A DNA stretch of 64,000 nt from an uncultured Bacteroidales bacterium (GTDB taxonomy: Bacteria; Bacteroidota; Bacteroidia; Bacteroidales; Paludibacteraceae): assembly GCA_902800525.1 (NCBI GenBank), contig CADCEV010000003.1, positions 62,001 through 126,000 on the forward strand, in the 5' to 3' direction. The notes beneath the pieces are model-generated. The model did not search any database, was not told where the DNA came from, and was given only the letters and a program-made list of their open reading frames with translations. Position numbers and translations under genes: made by a program. Of the stretch, positions 31,801 to 41,404 are shown in pieces (position 1 is the first letter of the stretch; each line of letters begins with the position of its first letter).

Positions 31801-33530
31801 ACACCCTCAATGAGTACGTTCTTTACGCAGATATACTTGCCGCTTCCGGTGTTGTTATTATGCCAAGGCAGGACGCGTACGTGGAGCGTCTTTGCGGCAG
31901 GTACTTTGATGGTCGTCGGTAACTCCAGCGGATAGACGTTCAAGTTGGTCATGTTGGTTTTCTCGGCGATGGTCTTCACATCTGTGAACTTGTTGCCGAT
32001 ACCCGTGTTGACGTGGTAGCACATCAAACTGGTACTATGTGCCGCAATCTCCAAAGAGATCTTGGAAATCTGCAACTCCATGTTGGTCGGGGCGGTTACA
32101 ACGAAATCCAAGTAACGGTTTGCGTTCTCGTCAATCTCGCCGGCTGGCCAGGCTATTTTGGTTCCCTTGGAGTCCGCATTGTGGAAACGAACCATGGTTA
32201 TGTTACTTGATTCGCCGTCCGTGAACTCGGATTTGGTGTCTTGAGCTAACATATTTCTCATCTTCAGCTCAGCTGTAACAGGACCGGTAACCACCGGGGT
32301 TTTGTCGCTTGCGTTGCTCAGTGCCCATGTGGCGCTGATTGCAGCACCGCCGTCTAACGTAATGGCATTTGCGATTACAGGAATAGCAATCTTCTTGCCG
32401 TTAGCGAGGGCATAAACGGTGTCTTTCTGCTCGCCGCCGGTGGTGTAGTTAGCGCGGAGATAAACCTTTTGGAACATCGTTCCGCCGGTGTAACTGGCAT
32501 TGGCGGTAGCGGCATAATTAACCTTGTCCAGAGAAATCTGCAGGTTTGCCGTAGTGCTCAATGCTACGGTGCCGTCTTTCGGCTCAAGTCCGTAACCGGT
32601 GAGCAGGAACTCTTTGTTCTGTACAATACCGCAATACGTGTCGCCGATTTCAATGCTGCTCGGGCTGGCGCTGATGTCGGTAGGAATATCAATGTAATCC
32701 GCTAAAATGCCGGCGTTCTTCATCAACTGCGCGGCTGCACGGGCGATTAAGTTACCGCCCATGGCATTCGTATGGGTCTTGTCTCCCTCGCAGAAGAGTT
32801 GCTCCAGACAAGCGGTCTCTCCATAGGAGAGGTAGATCTTACGGCTCTCTTCGGTCAGGTTCAGGAAAGGTACGTTTTTCTCTTTTCCCACCTCGCGCAT
32901 AGCGTGTACGTAACTCATCGTCGAATCGCCGGCAGGGAGACTTTGGTTCTCATAGAGAACACCGTTCTCGATTTTGGAAAATTTGTCGCCGAGGTCATGC
33001 TGGCCGTTACGGCGGATGTCATTTCCCTGGAAATACGCGCGGCAAATCGGACCGACTAAAATCGGTGTGACGCCTAACGCGCGCGCTTCATCAATGAACG
33101 CGCGTAGCATTTCGCGATAAGTGGTCTGAGGATTAGTTCCGCGGGCATCGGTCGGAGCGGGCAAACCTTTTTTAGCGCAGTAATCGGCATACTCCAAATT
33201 GTCCATTCCGTACGTTACGGTACCTTCATCATTGTGCGCAAACTGAATGATGAGGTAATCGCCGGCACTCATCTGGCTCTTCACGGAAGGCCAGTAAGCC
33301 GCTTGCGTGTAGAAACCACGGGTGTCTGCGCCGGATTTACCACGGTTGTTCACTGTGACGTACTCCGAATCGAAGAACGAAGCAAGGTACATTCCCCAGC
33401 CGCGTTTGTCCGTCGTACTCTCGTCGTACTCCGCCATCGTCGAATCGCCGATAGTGTGTACTTTGACCGCTCCCTGCATCATCGGCAGAAAGAGCGTCAT
33501 TGCTACGAATAGCGAAAGAATTTTTTTCAT
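28854..33530 (-). CDS. Giant secreted pectin esterase: SGNH/CE12 plus CE8
   Basis: 1558 residues from the ATG at 33530. After a signal peptide, an SGNH hydrolase of the rhamnogalacturonan acetylesterase type shows GDSTMAEYDES, FAHNDEG and DKTHTNAMGG (Ser, Asn, Asp-x-x-His). The middle holds several beta-sandwich regions and an acidic PEPEPEPEPEP linker near residue 610. The C-terminal domain is a pectin methylesterase beta-helix: FLPNGTYDLGEKV, SYQDTYYSN, GTVDFICGDGSVYFKNN with the catalytic Asp, and LGRAWNGKPS. It ends in NGQLLIIRDGKTYSVMGQIVK-like residues, as in T9SS cargo. It would strip acetyl and methyl groups from pectin outside the cell. Confidence 0.88.
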   Translation of the reverse strand: MKKILSLFVAMTLFLPMMQGAVKVHTIGDSTMAEYDESTTDKRGWGMYLASFFDSEYVTVNNRGKSGADTRGFYTQAAYWPSVKSQMSAGDYLIIQFAHNDEGTVTYGMDNLEYADYCAKKGLPAPTDARGTNPQTTYREMLRAFIDEARALGVTPILVGPICRAYFQGNDIRRNGQHDLGDKFSKIENGVLYENQSLPAGDSTMSYVHAMREVGKEKNVPFLNLTEESRKIYLSYGETACLEQLFCEGDKTHTNAMGGNLIARAAAQLMKNAGILADYIDIPTDISASPSSIEIGDTYCGIVQNKEFLLTGYGLEPKDGTVALSTTANLQISLDKVNYAATANASYTGGTMFQKVYLRANYTTGGEQKDTVYALANGKKIAIPVIANAITLDGGAAISATWALSNASDKTPVVTGPVTAELKMRNMLAQDTKSEFTDGESSNITMVRFHNADSKGTKIAWPAGEIDENANRYLDFVVTAPTNMELQISKISLEIAAHSTSLMCYHVNTGIGNKFTDVKTIAEKTNMTNLNVYPLELPTTIKVPAAKTLHVRVLPWHNNNTGSGKYICVKNVLIEGVAFESDTIGIPDPEEQEPEPEPEPEPEPDVPVAEGNTTFSWAVCNEKEAAVTSTFSDYIKSASMSAGTGLTMGSRTFTANPGVTMATFMPATSNAGNVESVMVEYTAEMKKGVTFTLKGISYEAIKHGTDGASYSWSYVVDGVESDIVTVSQEELLRDNNTSGTPALKHKQTFENVAGRKVAIRFYVSGFANNKNFALSNLQLIGDISGEPAVRAFKDFKIDFRQDPYTVLLPEGGVLPTGVVVSNLVYNDAQHGVKDVTITVPVDDAVKFTIGSCQYGKHTVTVTKNGEAYATIDNNNGCDTQTSFDHFVEWTYNEEQPATLVFTITGGFLPFFAAEATDYIPEAEVRYYDTDGKKLIGSEKIQGGSALVYKYGAEDVTIPEGMTFRGWFTDASLTATKVKEGTPVNQDINLYAQVRTVEVAETGRIYEYDLRLASFDPEEHELFNVNGGSYNGTQHGWAFSNGQSISLEVAGNALIIVGVCTYSATGTTEVKDAEGNVIGALEVEKNTTPDGEEQVIRYTGEATTLTFYFTATNYIHFVKVYHVSSVPVKNDAGYYMISAGDAAAFILALETAESGDKIFLPNGTYDLGEKVLTKIAKNNIAIIGESMDKTIIKNAPDFRNEGIGTTATILIPKNIANTYLQDLTLQNALDYYAAIEAGQGGARAVALHDQGTKTICKNVKLLSYQDTYYSNLPGAVKYFDDCEIHGTVDFICGDGSVYFKNNLLYAEKRNRDGSGSDALTAANNPETDKGYVFANCTIQSECPVVSLGRAWNGKPSVAFINALVDYSAGEFAFEGNGIQRWTKELMNAGAWPLFGEYNMHLADGTVLTPNSNVVSFVDKKVNPNETREIETVLTADQAAAYTMEYTLGAWAATAATDAAQVELSYENDQWGATEATVFLVKRNSVLTMESTLPELQDGMSVRAANARGGFGKPVVKGNPETAIEHITTPSQQAQKLIRNGQLLIIRDGKTYSVMGQIVK

Positions 33531-33572
33531 GTTGATAATTATTTGGGTTAAATGTTTTGTAAAAAAACGCTG

Positions 33573-33662
33573 CAAAGTTACTCATTTTTTTTCATATAAA
33601 CGTACAAAATTCACTCAAAAACGTATAAAATTTGCATATTTCGATTTTTTTGTGTACCTTTG
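33573..33662. promoter_or_regulatory. Divergent control region of pectin esterase and regulator
   Basis: Rightward promoter TTTG 33631-33634 (TTTGCATATT), 20 bp, TACCTTTG 33655-33662. Leftward -10-like TAACTTTG (33580-33573) without a good -33 box, as expected for an activated gene. Between them ACGTACAAAATT (33600-33611) and ACGTATAAAATTT (33621-33633) form direct repeats 21 bp apart, a plausible site for an AraC-type dimer. Confidence 0.6.
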
Positions 33663-33679
33663 CAGCAATTTTTACACAT

Positions 33680-36016
33680 ATGCGTCGATTTTTTTACCTC
33701 ATAGCTGGGTGCGTTTTATCCATTTGCATAGAGGCAAGCGAATATCGCTTGCGGTTCTTTGATGACCGCAACGGATTAAGTCATTGGCTCACGTCGCATG
33801 TTGTGCAGGATTCGACCGGCATGGTCTGGATTGCTACTTGGAACGGTCTCAACCGCTTTGACGGAACGCGCTTCGTGGCTTTCAAAACGCGTCCCGGAGA
33901 TCTTGTTTCCACGCCTTCCGACAAGTTCCGCCACATCAAACTGACCAAAGACAACAATCTCTATTGTCTGGTAGAAGACAGTATATTCCTTTTTGATACG
34001 CGCGCGTGTTGTTTCGATACGATTTCGGCGGCGCAACGGGCGGAAGTGCAGGAACGGATTCGCGCTAACCATGATCCGAATCATCGTCGCAATGACCTCA
34101 CGTTTCAGACGGCGGACAGGGAACTGCGTAACATCCGCTATAAGTATGTGGATCAGGCTCAGAATATATGGCTCATAGACGAACACGGTTTGTATATTGC
34201 TACGCCGGTTGTGCCTCGAGGAAAGAAGGTGGGGCATGAAGAAATACGGTATTTGGGGCAGTTGTCTAACGGCGAGTTATGGGCGGCAGAGCGTTATACG
34301 AACCATGTAACGGTCTATGACACCGCCTTGCGTGCGTTGCGTAAGGAAGATTTCGGCGCACCGGTCTATTGTATTCGCGAGACAGCGGATGGTCATGTGT
34401 GGTTGGGGTCCAAACCTGGCGCGCTCATGGAGTTGGACGGCAAACAGCGGCGGACTTATCCAGATGTACGCAATGTGTACGACCTCCTTCCGGATGAGCA
34501 GGGACGGATATGGATCGCTACATACGGCTTCGGCTTATGGCATGGCAAAAACAGCGTGTTTGAACCCGTTCCCGGAACAGAGAAATTGTATATGCGGCGT
34601 TTGTTAATGAGCGCGGATGGCACCTTGTTTGCGGCTACTACTGCCGGATTGTTGGAAATGCGGAACGGCGGCATCGCCTTGCATCAGCGCGAAACGGGAA
34701 ATGCGCACTCGCTCAGCAGCAATGCCGTAATGTGCCTGGCAGAGCATGACGGAAAACTATATATCGGCACGGAAGGAGGAGGCTTGAACTGCATAACGAT
34801 GACGGATGTGAACGCCGGTAATTGGCATTTCGAACATCTGACAGCGAAGGATGGTCTCGCAAGCGACATCGTTTATGAGATCATGCCGTGGAATGACAGC
34901 ACGCTGTTGCTGCAAGGAAACAGTGCGTTAAGTCTGCTCGATACGCGTACCAACCGCGTGGTCAATTTCGAGAGCGCCTTTTTCAATTATCAGGACCGGG
35001 AACATCTTATTTTTGGCGAAGTGCCGCCGGTTGATCTCGGTAACGGACGTATTGTCGTGGCGCCGCACGATGGACTGATGCTTTTGTCCCAATCGGATCT
35101 GCAACCCGAAAACAAGCCTGTGCGTATAGCTATCAGCGCTATTCAGCGGAGCAACGGGTCTATGGAATATGGCGTGGATACGCTTAGCCGCATTGTGCTT
35201 TCTCCTAAGGAACGCAGTTTGGGAGTGTGGTTCTCCGCTCTGGATTTCCGGAACTGCGGCGCCGTGCTCTATAAGTACCGATTCGACAGGGTGGATCAGC
35301 AGGATATCCCTTGGAGCGCCGCTACTTCGGTGGCGGAAATACAACTGCCGGATCTGCATCCCGGGGTATATATGCTTGAGATATGCTCCACCAACGCTTA
35401 CCAGCAGTGGCAGAATAACGTGCGCCGGCTGAAAATTGTCGTGAAACCCACTTTCCTGGAGAGCACTTTCGGTCGGACAATCGTTCTTTTGGGAGCTTTT
35501 GCGGCATTGCTGACGATGGTTATTTCCTTGTTGCACATGAGGTATTTGAAGAAAAAACGTAAGGAAACTCTGGAAGCATATCTGGATGTGCAGGAACGCT
35601 TGGCGCAACTGACCTCCGAACATCCCGAAACCAACGATACATACAAGGTTCCGGAACTGATGGTTGCCGGTTATCTGAATAAGAACGAGCAACTACTCCA
35701 AACGCTCACTGCTTTCATGGAAGCGAACATGGGCAATATGGATATCTCTGTCGATGATCTGATGAGTGCCACGGGGATGAGCCGTTCGTCCCTCAATAGG
35801 AAAATGCACGAGTTGTTCAACCTCTCGCCCAAAGATTTCCTGCAAGAAGCACGTATCAAACATGCTTGTTCGCTTTTGTGCCAAACTGACCTCTCTGTCA
35901 AAGAGGTCGCTTATGCGTGCGGGTTCAGTAATCCCCATTATTTTGCAACTTGTTTCAAAGCCTCCACGGGAAATACGCCTTCTGACTTCCGTGAAGCACA
36001 AAAAGTCAATACCTGA
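33680..36016 (+). CDS. Membrane-spanning AraC regulator with beta-propeller sensor (HTCS-like, kinase-less)
   Basis: 778 residues. Signal/anchor, then a periplasmic two-component-type propeller: FFDDRNGLSHWLTSHVVQDSTGMVWIATWNGLNRFDG, split by later blades such as GRIWIATYGFGLW and GKLYIGTEGGGL. A Y_Y_Y-type domain follows (YKYRFD...PGVYMLEICS), one membrane helix (VLLGAFAALLTMVISLLHM), a short coil and an AraC HTH pair (SVDDLMSATGMSRSSLNRKM; VKEVAYACGFSNPHYFATCF). Unlike hybrid two-component systems it has no histidine kinase or receiver between membrane and HTH. Divergent position makes control of the pectin esterase likely. Confidence 0.85.
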   Translation: MRRFFYLIAGCVLSICIEASEYRLRFFDDRNGLSHWLTSHVVQDSTGMVWIATWNGLNRFDGTRFVAFKTRPGDLVSTPSDKFRHIKLTKDNNLYCLVEDSIFLFDTRACCFDTISAAQRAEVQERIRANHDPNHRRNDLTFQTADRELRNIRYKYVDQAQNIWLIDEHGLYIATPVVPRGKKVGHEEIRYLGQLSNGELWAAERYTNHVTVYDTALRALRKEDFGAPVYCIRETADGHVWLGSKPGALMELDGKQRRTYPDVRNVYDLLPDEQGRIWIATYGFGLWHGKNSVFEPVPGTEKLYMRRLLMSADGTLFAATTAGLLEMRNGGIALHQRETGNAHSLSSNAVMCLAEHDGKLYIGTEGGGLNCITMTDVNAGNWHFEHLTAKDGLASDIVYEIMPWNDSTLLLQGNSALSLLDTRTNRVVNFESAFFNYQDREHLIFGEVPPVDLGNGRIVVAPHDGLMLLSQSDLQPENKPVRIAISAIQRSNGSMEYGVDTLSRIVLSPKERSLGVWFSALDFRNCGAVLYKYRFDRVDQQDIPWSAATSVAEIQLPDLHPGVYMLEICSTNAYQQWQNNVRRLKIVVKPTFLESTFGRTIVLLGAFAALLTMVISLLHMRYLKKKRKETLEAYLDVQERLAQLTSEHPETNDTYKVPELMVAGYLNKNEQLLQTLTAFMEANMGNMDISVDDLMSATGMSRSSLNRKMHELFNLSPKDFLQEARIKHACSLLCQTDLSVKEVAYACGFSNPHYFATCFKASTGNTPSDFREAQKVNT

Positions 36017-36019
36017 CAA

Positions 36020-36093
36020 ACACGGGACACATACGGGACACATACGGAACGATAGATTACGAGAGACCGACGAGATACCGACGAGATACCGTG
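36020..36093. repeat. Two 11-bp tandem repeats, 3 copies each
   Basis: ACACGGGACAC / ATACGGGACAC / ATACGGAACGA (36020-36052) and GAGAGACCGAC / GAGATACCGAC / GAGATACCGTG (36061-36093), both in exact 11-bp register. Confidence 0.85.
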
Positions 36094-36175
36094 ATTAAAA
36101 GTCAAACTCATATTCCCTAAAAAACACAAATTGAACTGACAAAATGGCAGATAATTGGTGAAAAAATGAAATTTA

Positions 36176-36207
36176 TTTGCATATGTGCATTTTTTTTTGT
36201 ATCTTTG
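36176..36207 (+). promoter_or_regulatory. secA promoter
   Basis: TTTG 36176-36179 running on as TTTGCATATGTG, 20 bp, TATCTTTG 36200-36207. Confidence 0.8.
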
Positions 36208-36283
36208 CACGATTTTTGTGTGTATATGCGTGGAGCGTATAGACTAACACTATCTATAAATAAGGAAAATTAAGAAACAGGAT

Positions 36284-39200
36284 ATGAATTTTATTGAGAT
36301 TATTACCAAGCTGTTCGGCAACAAAGCGCAGAAGGATATGCGCGCTATTCAGCCGATAGTGGAGAAAATTAAAGCGGAGTACGAGCGCATTGACGCGCTT
36401 TCGCACGATGAGTTGCGTGCGCACTCTTGGGCGCTGATGGATAAGTTGCAGGACGCCGTGGCGGATAAGAAAGCGCGGATTGCCGAACTCAAAGCTTCCA
36501 TCGAGGGAACGCCTATTGAGAAACGCGAGAAGATATACAACGAAGTGGATAAATTGGAAAAGGAGATCAAGGACAAGTACGAGGAAGTGCTGACCGAGAT
36601 CCTTCCGGAGGCGTACGCGATCGTCAAATCGACCGCACGCCGTTTTGCCGAGAACGAGACCATCGAGGTTACGGCTACCCAGATGGATAAGGATCTCGCC
36701 GCTGATCCGCGATTCGACTTCGTGGAAGTGGTCGGAGGAGACAATCTGGCTAAAGCCGTGTATCACAATCATTGGATGGCGGGCGGCAACGAGATCCATT
36801 GGGACATGATCCACTATGACGTACAGCTCTTCGGTGGTGTGGTTCTTCACCAGGGCAAAATCGCCGAGATGGCAACGGGTGAAGGTAAAACCCTCGTGGC
36901 AACCCTGCCGGTGTACCTCAACGCGCTGACCCACGAAGGCGTACACGTCGTTACCGTCAACGATTACCTCGCTAAACGTGACTCAGAGTGGAACGGACCT
37001 ATTTATATGTTCCTCGGTCTGACGGTGGATTGTATCGACAAACACCGCCCGAACTCCGACGAACGCCGAAAGGCTTATGCGTGCGACATCACATTCGGTA
37101 CAAACAACGAGTTCGGCTTCGATTACCTGCGTGACAACATGGCTACTTCGCCGCTTGACCTCGTGCAGCGCGGTCACAACTACGCGATTGTTGATGAGGT
37201 GGACTCCGTCCTGATTGATGATGCTCGTACACCGTTGATCATCTCCGGCCCTGTTCCCAAAGGCGAGGATCAGATGTTCGATGAGTACAAAGACCGTGTG
37301 GCTTCTCTCGTGCGCCAGCAAACGACCCTGACCACCAAACTTTTGGCAGAAGCGAAAGCGAAAATGGGCTCGGCTGACGAGAAAGAGAAAGAAGCCGGCG
37401 AACTGGCGCTCTTCCGCTCCTTCAAAGGTATGCCGAAATCCAAAGCGCTCATCAAATACCTCTCCGAGCCGGGAATCAAAGTGCGCCTCCAGAAAACCGA
37501 GGAGTTCTACCTCCAGGAAAACGAGAAAAACATGCACATCGCTACCGACGAACTCTATTTCGTCATTGACGAGAAGAACAAGTCCATCGAGTTGACCGAT
37601 AAGGGTATTGACGCATTGACCGGCTCGACCGATGACCCGAACTTCTTCGTTCTCCCGGATGTGGGTTCGGAGATGGCGGAACTGGAGAACGAGACTTCGC
37701 TCTCTGCCGACGAGAAACAGCAGAAAAAAGATGATATTCTGACCAACTATTCTATCAAGTCCGAGCGCGTACACACCGTACACCAGCTCCTCAAAGCATA
37801 CACCCTCTTCGAGAAAGATGTGGATTACATCATCGACGGCGGAGAAGTGAAGATTGTGGATGAGCAGACAGGTCGTGTGATGGAAGGCCGCCGCTGGTCG
37901 GATGGTCTCCACCAAGCCGTGGAAGCCAAGGAGAACGTGAAGGTCGAAGGTGCAACGCAGACTTTTGCAACCATCACCCTCCAGAACTACTTCCGTATGT
38001 ACCACAAGCTCGCCGGTATGACCGGTACCGCTGAGACCGAAGCGGGTGAGTTCTGGAATATCTACAAACTGGATGTTGTGGTAATCCCGACCAACAAACC
38101 GATCGCCCGCAACGATATGAACGACCGTATTTACCGCACGAAACGTGAGAAATACAATGCCGTGATTGCCGAAGTGGAGGCGATGGTGGCGCAAGGACGT
38201 CCGGTGCTCGTCGGTACAACATCTGTCGAGATCTCCGAACTTCTGAGCCGTATGTTGACACTCCGTAAGATCAAACACAATGTCCTCAACGCCAAGTTAC
38301 ACCAGCAAGAGGCGCAGATCGTTGCCGAAGCAGGCCGTCCGGGAGTGGTGACGATTGCTACGAACATGGCGGGTCGTGGTACCGATATCAAGTTGACGCC
38401 CGAAGTGAAAGCCGCCGGTGGTCTGGCTATCATCGGTACCGAGCGGCACGAGAGCCGACGCGTCGATAGACAGCTCCGTGGTCGTGCCGGACGTCAGGGT
38501 GACCCGGGATCGTCCGTTTTCTATGTATCACTTGAGGATGACCTCATGCGTATGTTCGGTTCCGAGCGTATCGCTTCCGTCATGGACCGTATGGGCTTCC
38601 AGGAAGGCGAGATGATCGAGCACAGCATGATCTCCAATTCCATCGAGCGTGCACAGAAGAAAGTGGAGGAGAACAACTTTGGTATCCGTAAGCGCCTCAT
38701 CGAATACGATGATGTCATGAACCAGCAGCGTAACCTCATTTATGCAAAGCGTCGCCACGCGTTAATGGGTGAGCGTATCGGTGTGGATATCACCAACATG
38801 ATCTACGAGATTGCAGAGAACATCGTAACCGACGCCAAGTCCGCGAACGATTACGAAGGACTCAAATTCGAGGCAATGCAGACTTTTGCCATCGAACTGC
38901 CGTTTGACGAGGACACCTTCAGCCGTACGAAACGCGCTGAACTGTCCGACCAACTCGCTGAGGCTGCTTTGGATAGCTTCAAACGCCGTATGGACAAACT
39001 GATGCAGATCGCCGATCCGCAGATCCAGTATATCTACGAGACCAAGGGACAGATGTATGAGAACATCCTCATGCCGCTGACCGATGGCAAACGTGTCTAT
39101 AACATCGCCGTCAACCTCAAAGCCGCCGCGGAAACCCACTGTAAAGAGGTGGTAAAAGAGTTTGAGAAACGCATGTTGCTCTATGTCATCGATGACGAAT

Positions 39201-39634
39201 GGAAAGAGCATCTCCGTCAGTTGGATGACCTCAAACAATCGGTTCAGAACGCTTCGTACGAGCAGAAAGACCCGCTCTTGATCTATAAGCTGGAGTCGTT
39301 CAATATCTTCAAAGGCATGCTGGATGCCCTCAACCGTCGTGCTATCGCTATTCTGCTACGTGGTCAGATTCACATGACCGAACCGGATAAGGTACAACAG
39401 GCACAGCAGCAGAGACGCATGGATCTGAGCCGTTACCGCACGCAGAAAGATGCGGTGCAACAAGCCGCTCAGGCTTCCGGAGCTGCCGCTGCCGCCGGAC
39501 GTGACACTCGTGAGAACGCACGTCCCGAACCGATACATGTGGATAAGAAACCGCGCCCGAACGACCCCTGTCCTTGCGGTAGCGGAAAGAAATACAAACA
39601 ATGCCACGGTAAATTCCAACCTGCTGCAATCTGA
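36284..39634 (+). CDS. secA: Preprotein translocase ATPase SecA
   Basis: 1116 residues, long as usual for Bacteroidota because of insertions in the N-terminal and nucleotide-binding regions. [14 protein letters not shown] is the Walker A region, the [19 protein letters not shown] segment contains Walker B, and [24 protein letters not shown] is the second nucleotide-binding motif. The C-terminus carries the zinc-binding [14 protein letters not shown]. It drives Sec export at the inner membrane. Strong codon bias. Eight bases separate it from the DUF3078 gene. Confidence 0.97.
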   Translation: MNFIEIITKLFGNKAQKDMRAIQPIVEKIKAEYERIDALSHDELRAHSWALMDKLQDAVADKKARIAELKASIEGTPIEKREKIYNEVDKLEKEIKDKYEEVLTEILPEAYAIVKSTARRFAENETIEVTATQMDKDLAADPRFDFVEVVGGDNLAKAVYHNHWMAGGNEIHWDMIHYDVQLFGGVVLHQGKIAEMATGEGKTLVATLPVYLNALTHEGVHVVTVNDYLAKRDSEWNGPIYMFLGLTVDCIDKHRPNSDERRKAYACDITFGTNNEFGFDYLRDNMATSPLDLVQRGHNYAIVDEVDSVLIDDARTPLIISGPVPKGEDQMFDEYKDRVASLVRQQTTLTTKLLAEAKAKMGSADEKEKEAGELALFRSFKGMPKSKALIKYLSEPGIKVRLQKTEEFYLQENEKNMHIATDELYFVIDEKNKSIELTDKGIDALTGSTDDPNFFVLPDVGSEMAELENETSLSADEKQQKKDDILTNYSIKSERVHTVHQLLKAYTLFEKDVDYIIDGGEVKIVDEQTGRVMEGRRWSDGLHQAVEAKENVKVEGATQTFATITLQNYFRMYHKLAGMTGTAETEAGEFWNIYKLDVVVIPTNKPIARNDMNDRIYRTKREKYNAVIAEVEAMVAQGRPVLVGTTSVEISELLSRMLTLRKIKHNVLNAKLHQQEAQIVAEAGRPGVVTIATNMAGRGTDIKLTPEVKAAGGLAIIGTERHESRRVDRQLRGRAGRQGDPGSSVFYVSLEDDLMRMFGSERIASVMDRMGFQEGEMIEHSMISNSIERAQKKVEENNFGIRKRLIEYDDVMNQQRNLIYAKRRHALMGERIGVDITNMIYEIAENIVTDAKSANDYEGLKFEAMQTFAIELPFDEDTFSRTKRAELSDQLAEAALDSFKRRMDKLMQIADPQIQYIYETKGQMYENILMPLTDGKRVYNIAVNLKAAAETHCKEVVKEFEKRMLLYVIDDEWKEHLRQLDDLKQSVQNASYEQKDPLLIYKLESFNIFKGMLDALNRRAIAILLRGQIHMTEPDKVQQAQQQRRMDLSRYRTQKDAVQQAAQASGAAAAAGRDTRENARPEPIHVDKKPRPNDPCPCGSGKKYKQCHGKFQPAAI

Positions 39635-39641
39635 TTGAGAC

Positions 39642-40805
39642 TTGAAACGTAAAACACTCATAGCATTCCTTGTTTGCGCCGCCATTCCTTTGACGGCGCA
39701 ACAAGTATATACCGATACTTTCAAACTGTCGGAACTGGACTACACGGCTTCGATGGATGACCTTCTGTTGGACATGGTGGCTCGTCAAAGTGCGGAACTG
39801 CATGCCAACGATTCGGTTGACACGCTGACCTTGGAGGAGATCATGCGTCTGGATTCCATAGAGCGTGAGATGGCGGAAGTGGATTCCTTGCGCACGCTCA
39901 ATGCCGCATTGGAAATCCAGAAACTGCCCAAAGCACCGGAATTGGTCATCGAGAAATCCTGGCTCAAAGATGAGGTGGAGGACCGCAACGATGTGCTGAC
40001 CGCTATTCGCAACATGCGTTCCCCGTGGAGAAGAGAAGCCAGTGTGATGGTTCAAATCAACCAGCACTATGTCACCGATAACTGGTATCAAGGCGGTACT
40101 TCTTCCTTCGCCGGCTATGGTATTGCAAAAGGTTACATCAATTATATCACCGATTCCTTTACCTGGGAGAACACGGGCGAATGGCGTATCGGTGGTACAA
40201 CCGTGCGGAACGATTCGCTCCACCGCGTGAACACCACGGACGACATGCTCCGCCTTTATTCCAAAGGAAACTACCGCATCGTGCCCAAACTCTTCGTCTC
40301 GCTCTCTTCCGAGATAGAAACGCGGCTCTTGCCCACCTATAAAACAAACGCGCGCGAATGGAAATCCGCGCCTTTCTCGCCTTTCCGTTTCACGGCGGCA
40401 CTTGGTCTTGATTACAAACCGGTGAAGAACCTCTCTATCTCTTTTTCGCCTCTTTCCTACAAGGTGATCCATCTGGCGGACACGTTTCACGTCAAACCCA
40501 CCGATTACGGTTTGGAGGCGACACAGAAAACGCAACATAACATCGGTTCGTCCGTACGGTTGGAATATACCTGGAAACCGGTGCGTGAGGTGGCTTTGGA
40601 GACGCGGTTCTATGCGTACACCAATTATAAGAATGTGGAACTGGATTTGGAAGTGAACTGCGATTTTATCATCAACCGCTTCATGTCCGCCCGAGTAGTG
40701 CTACATCCGCGGTACGACTCATCGGTTATCAAAGACGGCGACAAACATGCGCGTATTCAGTTCCGCGAACTGATCTCAGTCGGCTTTAACCACAAGTTCC
40801 GTTAA
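39642..40805 (+). CDS. DUF3078 outer-membrane protein
   Basis: 387 residues. A signal peptide (KRKTLIAFLVCAAIPLTAQQ) starts from TTG at 39642; no ATG with a complete signal peptide is available. A helical, acidic segment (residues 30-120) precedes a barrel: NQHYVTDNWYQGGTSSFAGYGIAKG is the family's entry motif, and the end is SVGFNHKFR. Unknown function. A second DUF3078 gene lies at 57472-58653. Its stop codon directly abuts the stop of the convergent HD gene. Confidence 0.8.
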   Translation: MKRKTLIAFLVCAAIPLTAQQVYTDTFKLSELDYTASMDDLLLDMVARQSAELHANDSVDTLTLEEIMRLDSIEREMAEVDSLRTLNAALEIQKLPKAPELVIEKSWLKDEVEDRNDVLTAIRNMRSPWRREASVMVQINQHYVTDNWYQGGTSSFAGYGIAKGYINYITDSFTWENTGEWRIGGTTVRNDSLHRVNTTDDMLRLYSKGNYRIVPKLFVSLSSEIETRLLPTYKTNAREWKSAPFSPFRFTAALGLDYKPVKNLSISFSPLSYKVIHLADTFHVKPTDYGLEATQKTQHNIGSSVRLEYTWKPVREVALETRFYAYTNYKNVELDLEVNCDFIINRFMSARVVLHPRYDSSVIKDGDKHARIQFRELISVGFNHKFR

Positions 40806-41354
40806 TCAGCCGCAGAGAAGAACTAATTCCTGCCAGCGAACGAACGCTTCGTGCCCGTATTTCCAGATGTTGTATTTGATTTTGTCTAACGACACCTCTT
40901 CGCCCAAATGGCTCTTGGAGTAGAACTTGTCGGCATAGCAGATGATCTTTTCCTCCAAACTCTGCGGACAGTAATCCCGTTCTGGAATAGGCAAATCTTC
41001 GCGGTCTATTTGCTCCACGGTGATACCTGTGCCGGTATGACGCTCTGCCACCAACGCGTGTTTGGGAAAACCTTCCTTACGAAGTAATTCCGCACCCAGA
41101 TAGCCGTGCTCGATATATTTGTGTTTTCCGTTGCAATAGATCTTCGGCGCATTGCAGAAGATGATGCCGATGTCGTGCAACATCGCCGCTTCTTCTACAA
41201 ACTGCCTATCGACTAACCCTTTTTCCGTCCATTCCGGGTGTGCATCCACAATCGCTAACGCACGGTCTGCCACTTGGCGGCTATGCGTCAACAACACATT
41301 CCTCAACTCCGGCGATTCGCTGTAGTATTTGTCTATGAGTTTAATGTAATCCAT
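40806..41354 (-). CDS. HD domain protein (phosphohydrolase-like)
   Basis: 182 residues with the HD pattern: LTHSRQVADRALAI, AAMLHDIGIIF (HD pair), IEHGYLGAELL, ERHTGTG, and EEKIICYADKFYSK (late Asp). Such small HDIG proteins are nucleotide or phosphate-ester hydrolases; substrate unknown. Last gene of the run starting at the S26 gene. It has no space at all from the convergent DUF3078 gene. Confidence 0.8.
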   Translation of the reverse strand: MDYIKLIDKYYSESPELRNVLLTHSRQVADRALAIVDAHPEWTEKGLVDRQFVEEAAMLHDIGIIFCNAPKIYCNGKHKYIEHGYLGAELLRKEGFPKHALVAERHTGTGITVEQIDREDLPIPERDYCPQSLEEKIICYADKFYSKSHLGEEVSLDKIKYNIWKYGHEAFVRWQELVLLCG

Positions 41355-41371
41355 ATGTCCAAAACTTAATG

Positions 41372-41404
41372 GCGTATGTTACGCGTATGTTGCGCGTATG
41401 TTCA
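41372..41404. repeat. 11-bp tandem repeat, 3 x GCGTATGTTNN
   Basis: Three copies in exact 11-bp register between the HD and fmt genes; the last runs into the fmt stop codon (41402-41404). Confidence 0.85.

Noticed and set aside
36983..38278. 431-codon minus-strand frame in secA
   Set aside because: Antisense shadow; secA is intact and unmistakable here.
39348..40538. 396-codon minus-strand frame over the secA end and DUF3078 gene
   Set aside because: Spans two real plus-strand genes, no promoter, no recognisable domain.
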